Below, in pieces: positions 62,406 through 64,000 of a DNA stretch of 64,000 bases. The stretch is from Bacteroidales bacterium (GTDB lineage: Bacteria > Bacteroidota > Bacteroidia > Bacteroidales > Tenuifilaceae). The notes beneath the pieces were generated by a model, which did not search any database, was not told where the DNA came from, and saw only the letters and a list, made by a program, of their open reading frames with translations. A program made the translations under genes and the position numbers. The stretch's first letter is position 1. Every line of letters begins with the position of its first letter. Location: NCBI GenBank assembly GCA_013141385.1, contig JABFRB010000015.1, positions 1 to 64,000 of the forward strand. The letters are read 5' to 3'.

Positions 62406-63938
62406 TTATACCTTAAACAATGCTATTATTTCTTTTAACTGCTCCGACTGGTATGCTAATTTGGCGGATGCATCTGCCAGTTCCTCTGACGATTGAGCAT
62501 TTTGTTGGGTAATATTATTAAGCTGGTTTATTGCATTACTTACCTGATGCGTTCCATGCTGCTGCTCCACACCTAACACCACTATTTGCTTAACCATATT
62601 TAATGTTTCCTCAATCTCAGGTACCAACTTTTGAATCTTTTGTTGAACTAATGATGTTACTTGTACACTCTGAAGCGAGTAATTACCTATCTCATTTGCA
62701 GCAATATGGCTTTTTTCAGCAAGTTTTTTCACTTCAGCAGCCACAACGGAAAAGCCTTTCCCGTACTCACCCGCTCTCGCAGCCTCTATTGCTGCGTTTA
62801 GTGCAAGGATATTTGTTTGTTTTGATATTTGCTCAATTACACTGATTTTTTCGACAATTAGCCTTATACTATTTATGCTTTCATTGGAACTATCTACAAC
62901 CTCCTGTAAAGTTTTATTTACATTCAAATTTATTTGTTCAGCCTTTTTTGCATTGGCAGTATTCTGTTCAATCTTAGATGCTATTTCGCTAATTGATGAA
63001 GAAACTTCCTCTGCCAGTGTAGCCTGTTGAGTAGAATCATCGGCTAATTTTTTTGATAGTAATTGAACACCATTACTTTCATCAACAAAAACTGATGATT
63101 CTTTATCAATACTAATCACAAAGGTCTTAAGGTGATCGATCATTTTGTTAACGGAATCGGACATCATTCCAAATTCATCATTTGAATTGGAAAGAACTTT
63201 TACTTTAAGATTTCCAGCAGCAACTTCACCAGAAATATTTGTAATATTTCCAATAATCTTCAAAGATTTTGACAATGTCAAATAAATCGCTAATAATGAG
63301 ATAATAAGCAATACAATACCACTACTTATGATCATAATTCGGTAATTCCTAATTTCTTTCGCAAGAATTCCTGCATCAAAATCACAACCTAGAACTGCTA
63401 CTACCCTACCTTTTGAATCCAAGATTGGTGCATAACTTGATACCATCCAGCCATATATCCCGTTATAGGTAACCTCTGATGAGGTAATTGTTTTATTATT
63501 GATGCAACCGTTAATATTAATCAAATCGGTACTATTCCAATTTGCTACTGAACCCATAGCCGAATAATCCTTTGCATTATGATCTCCACCTTCAATTGCA
63601 TAGATAGATTTACTCCCTTTAAAATAGAATGTATACAGGTATTTCATCTTTGCTAAGTCCCTAATTCTTTTTAATTCTGCTCTAAGGTAATTAGCATAGT
63701 GAGATGAAGGATTATTTTGATCAATTAAGACTTGCAGGGAATCACCATTTACTGAATTTAAAGCAAAAACTACCACAGTTCGGGTATGCTCCCCATTGAA
63801 CTTAATACCAAACTTGGAAATCCTAGTGAAACTTATCCAACCAGTAATTATTAAAACAATAAAAAGGATAACAGAAACTAAAAAATATAATTTAAATGCT
63901 ACCGAAATAAATCTGCCTCGTTTCATACTGGTTTCCAT
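62406..63938 (-). CDS. Methyl-accepting chemotaxis protein
   Basis: 510 residues. TM1 about 12-32, periplasmic dCache-like sensor (~35-195; [20 protein letters not shown]), TM2 ~200-220, HAMP ~220-275, then the cytoplasmic signalling coiled coil with the conserved hairpin [20 protein letters not shown], then [15 protein letters not shown]. It would signal to CheA/CheW. No other chemotaxis gene is in the window. The start could be either ATG 63938 or the ATG four codons later (MKRGRF). Confidence 0.9.
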   Translation of the reverse strand: METSMKRGRFISVAFKLYFLVSVILFIVLIITGWISFTRISKFGIKFNGEHTRTVVVFALNSVNGDSLQVLIDQNNPSSHYANYLRAELKRIRDLAKMKYLYTFYFKGSKSIYAIEGGDHNAKDYSAMGSVANWNSTDLININGCINNKTITSSEVTYNGIYGWMVSSYAPILDSKGRVVAVLGCDFDAGILAKEIRNYRIMIISSGIVLLIISLLAIYLTLSKSLKIIGNITNISGEVAAGNLKVKVLSNSNDEFGMMSDSVNKMIDHLKTFVISIDKESSVFVDESNGVQLLSKKLADDSTQQATLAEEVSSSISEIASKIEQNTANAKKAEQINLNVNKTLQEVVDSSNESINSIRLIVEKISVIEQISKQTNILALNAAIEAARAGEYGKGFSVVAAEVKKLAEKSHIAANEIGNYSLQSVQVTSLVQQKIQKLVPEIEETLNMVKQIVVLGVEQQHGTHQVSNAINQLNNITQQNAQSSEELADASAKLAYQSEQLKEIIALFKV

Positions 63939-64000
63939 TAAATTAACTTTTTCAAGAAACTAAAATAGAACTTTTCAAGATATAAAAAAAATAAAATTTG

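Overview
The window reads as a chromosomal segment of an AT-rich Bacteroidota (Bacteroidetes) bacterium. The evidence is type IX secretion C-terminal sorting domains on two secreted proteins, TonB-dependent and HmuY-type haem uptake genes, a GldM-C-like secreted protein, scarce Shine-Dalgarno sequences, promoters of the TTTG/TAnnTTTG type, and interspersed palindromic repeats familiar from this phylum. I see no tRNA, rRNA, CRISPR array, transposase or prophage module.

Layout. 1-1785: gene-free leader holding a strictly phased 21-bp degenerate repeat array (about 160-642), then several palindromic repeat families. 1786-11444: M28-type metallopeptidase, GldM-C-like secreted protein, PQQ-type beta-propeller protein, a large lipoprotein hydrolase with a Cys in the nucleophile elbow, and a peptide deformylase. 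11665-23343: secreted caspase-like protease, two small membrane proteins, a starch module (seven-TM AraC regulator with a periplasmic starch-binding-like domain, then a T9SS-exported alpha-amylase), and a ferritin-like/VIT1 metal transporter. This stretch is full of decaying genes (VOC, CAP-VOC, a secreted protein, haemerythrin, a PAS fragment and a kinase tail).

22650-38996: a dense two-component cluster, all on the + strand. It holds a MEDS protein, a PhnD-like lipoprotein coupled to a multi-PAS histidine kinase, a chimeric lipoprotein (receiver-domain start fused to an NMT1/SsuA-like binding protein) coupled to a second kinase, and then two tandem pairs of a small response regulator followed by a receiver-PAS-kinase hybrid. 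The binding proteins have no ABC permease or ATPase beside them, so they look like periplasmic ligand sensors for the kinases. Short palindromic repeats have inserted in frame into two of the kinases.

39569-52480: NYN/LOTUS-type RNA-processing candidate, ABC-F ATPase, a haem-uptake operon (HmuY-like lipoprotein, TonB-dependent receptor, second HmuY-like lipoprotein, HsmA-like membrane protein), RRM RNA-binding protein, uracil-DNA glycosylase, membrane metallophosphoesterase and secreted C69 dipeptidase. 52712-63938 (mostly - strand): a small SpoIIAA-like protein, a MacB/FtsX-type permease, Kup potassium transporter, two secreted structural-type proteins, a lone LamG/GH16-like protein (+) and a methyl-accepting chemotaxis protein.

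Best candidates for something undescribed: the phased 21-bp array; an ungapped ~82-bp leader shared by two unrelated membrane-protein genes 36 kb apart; the binding-protein/kinase pairs including the receiver-lipoprotein chimera; and the membrane-embedded AraC starch sensor.
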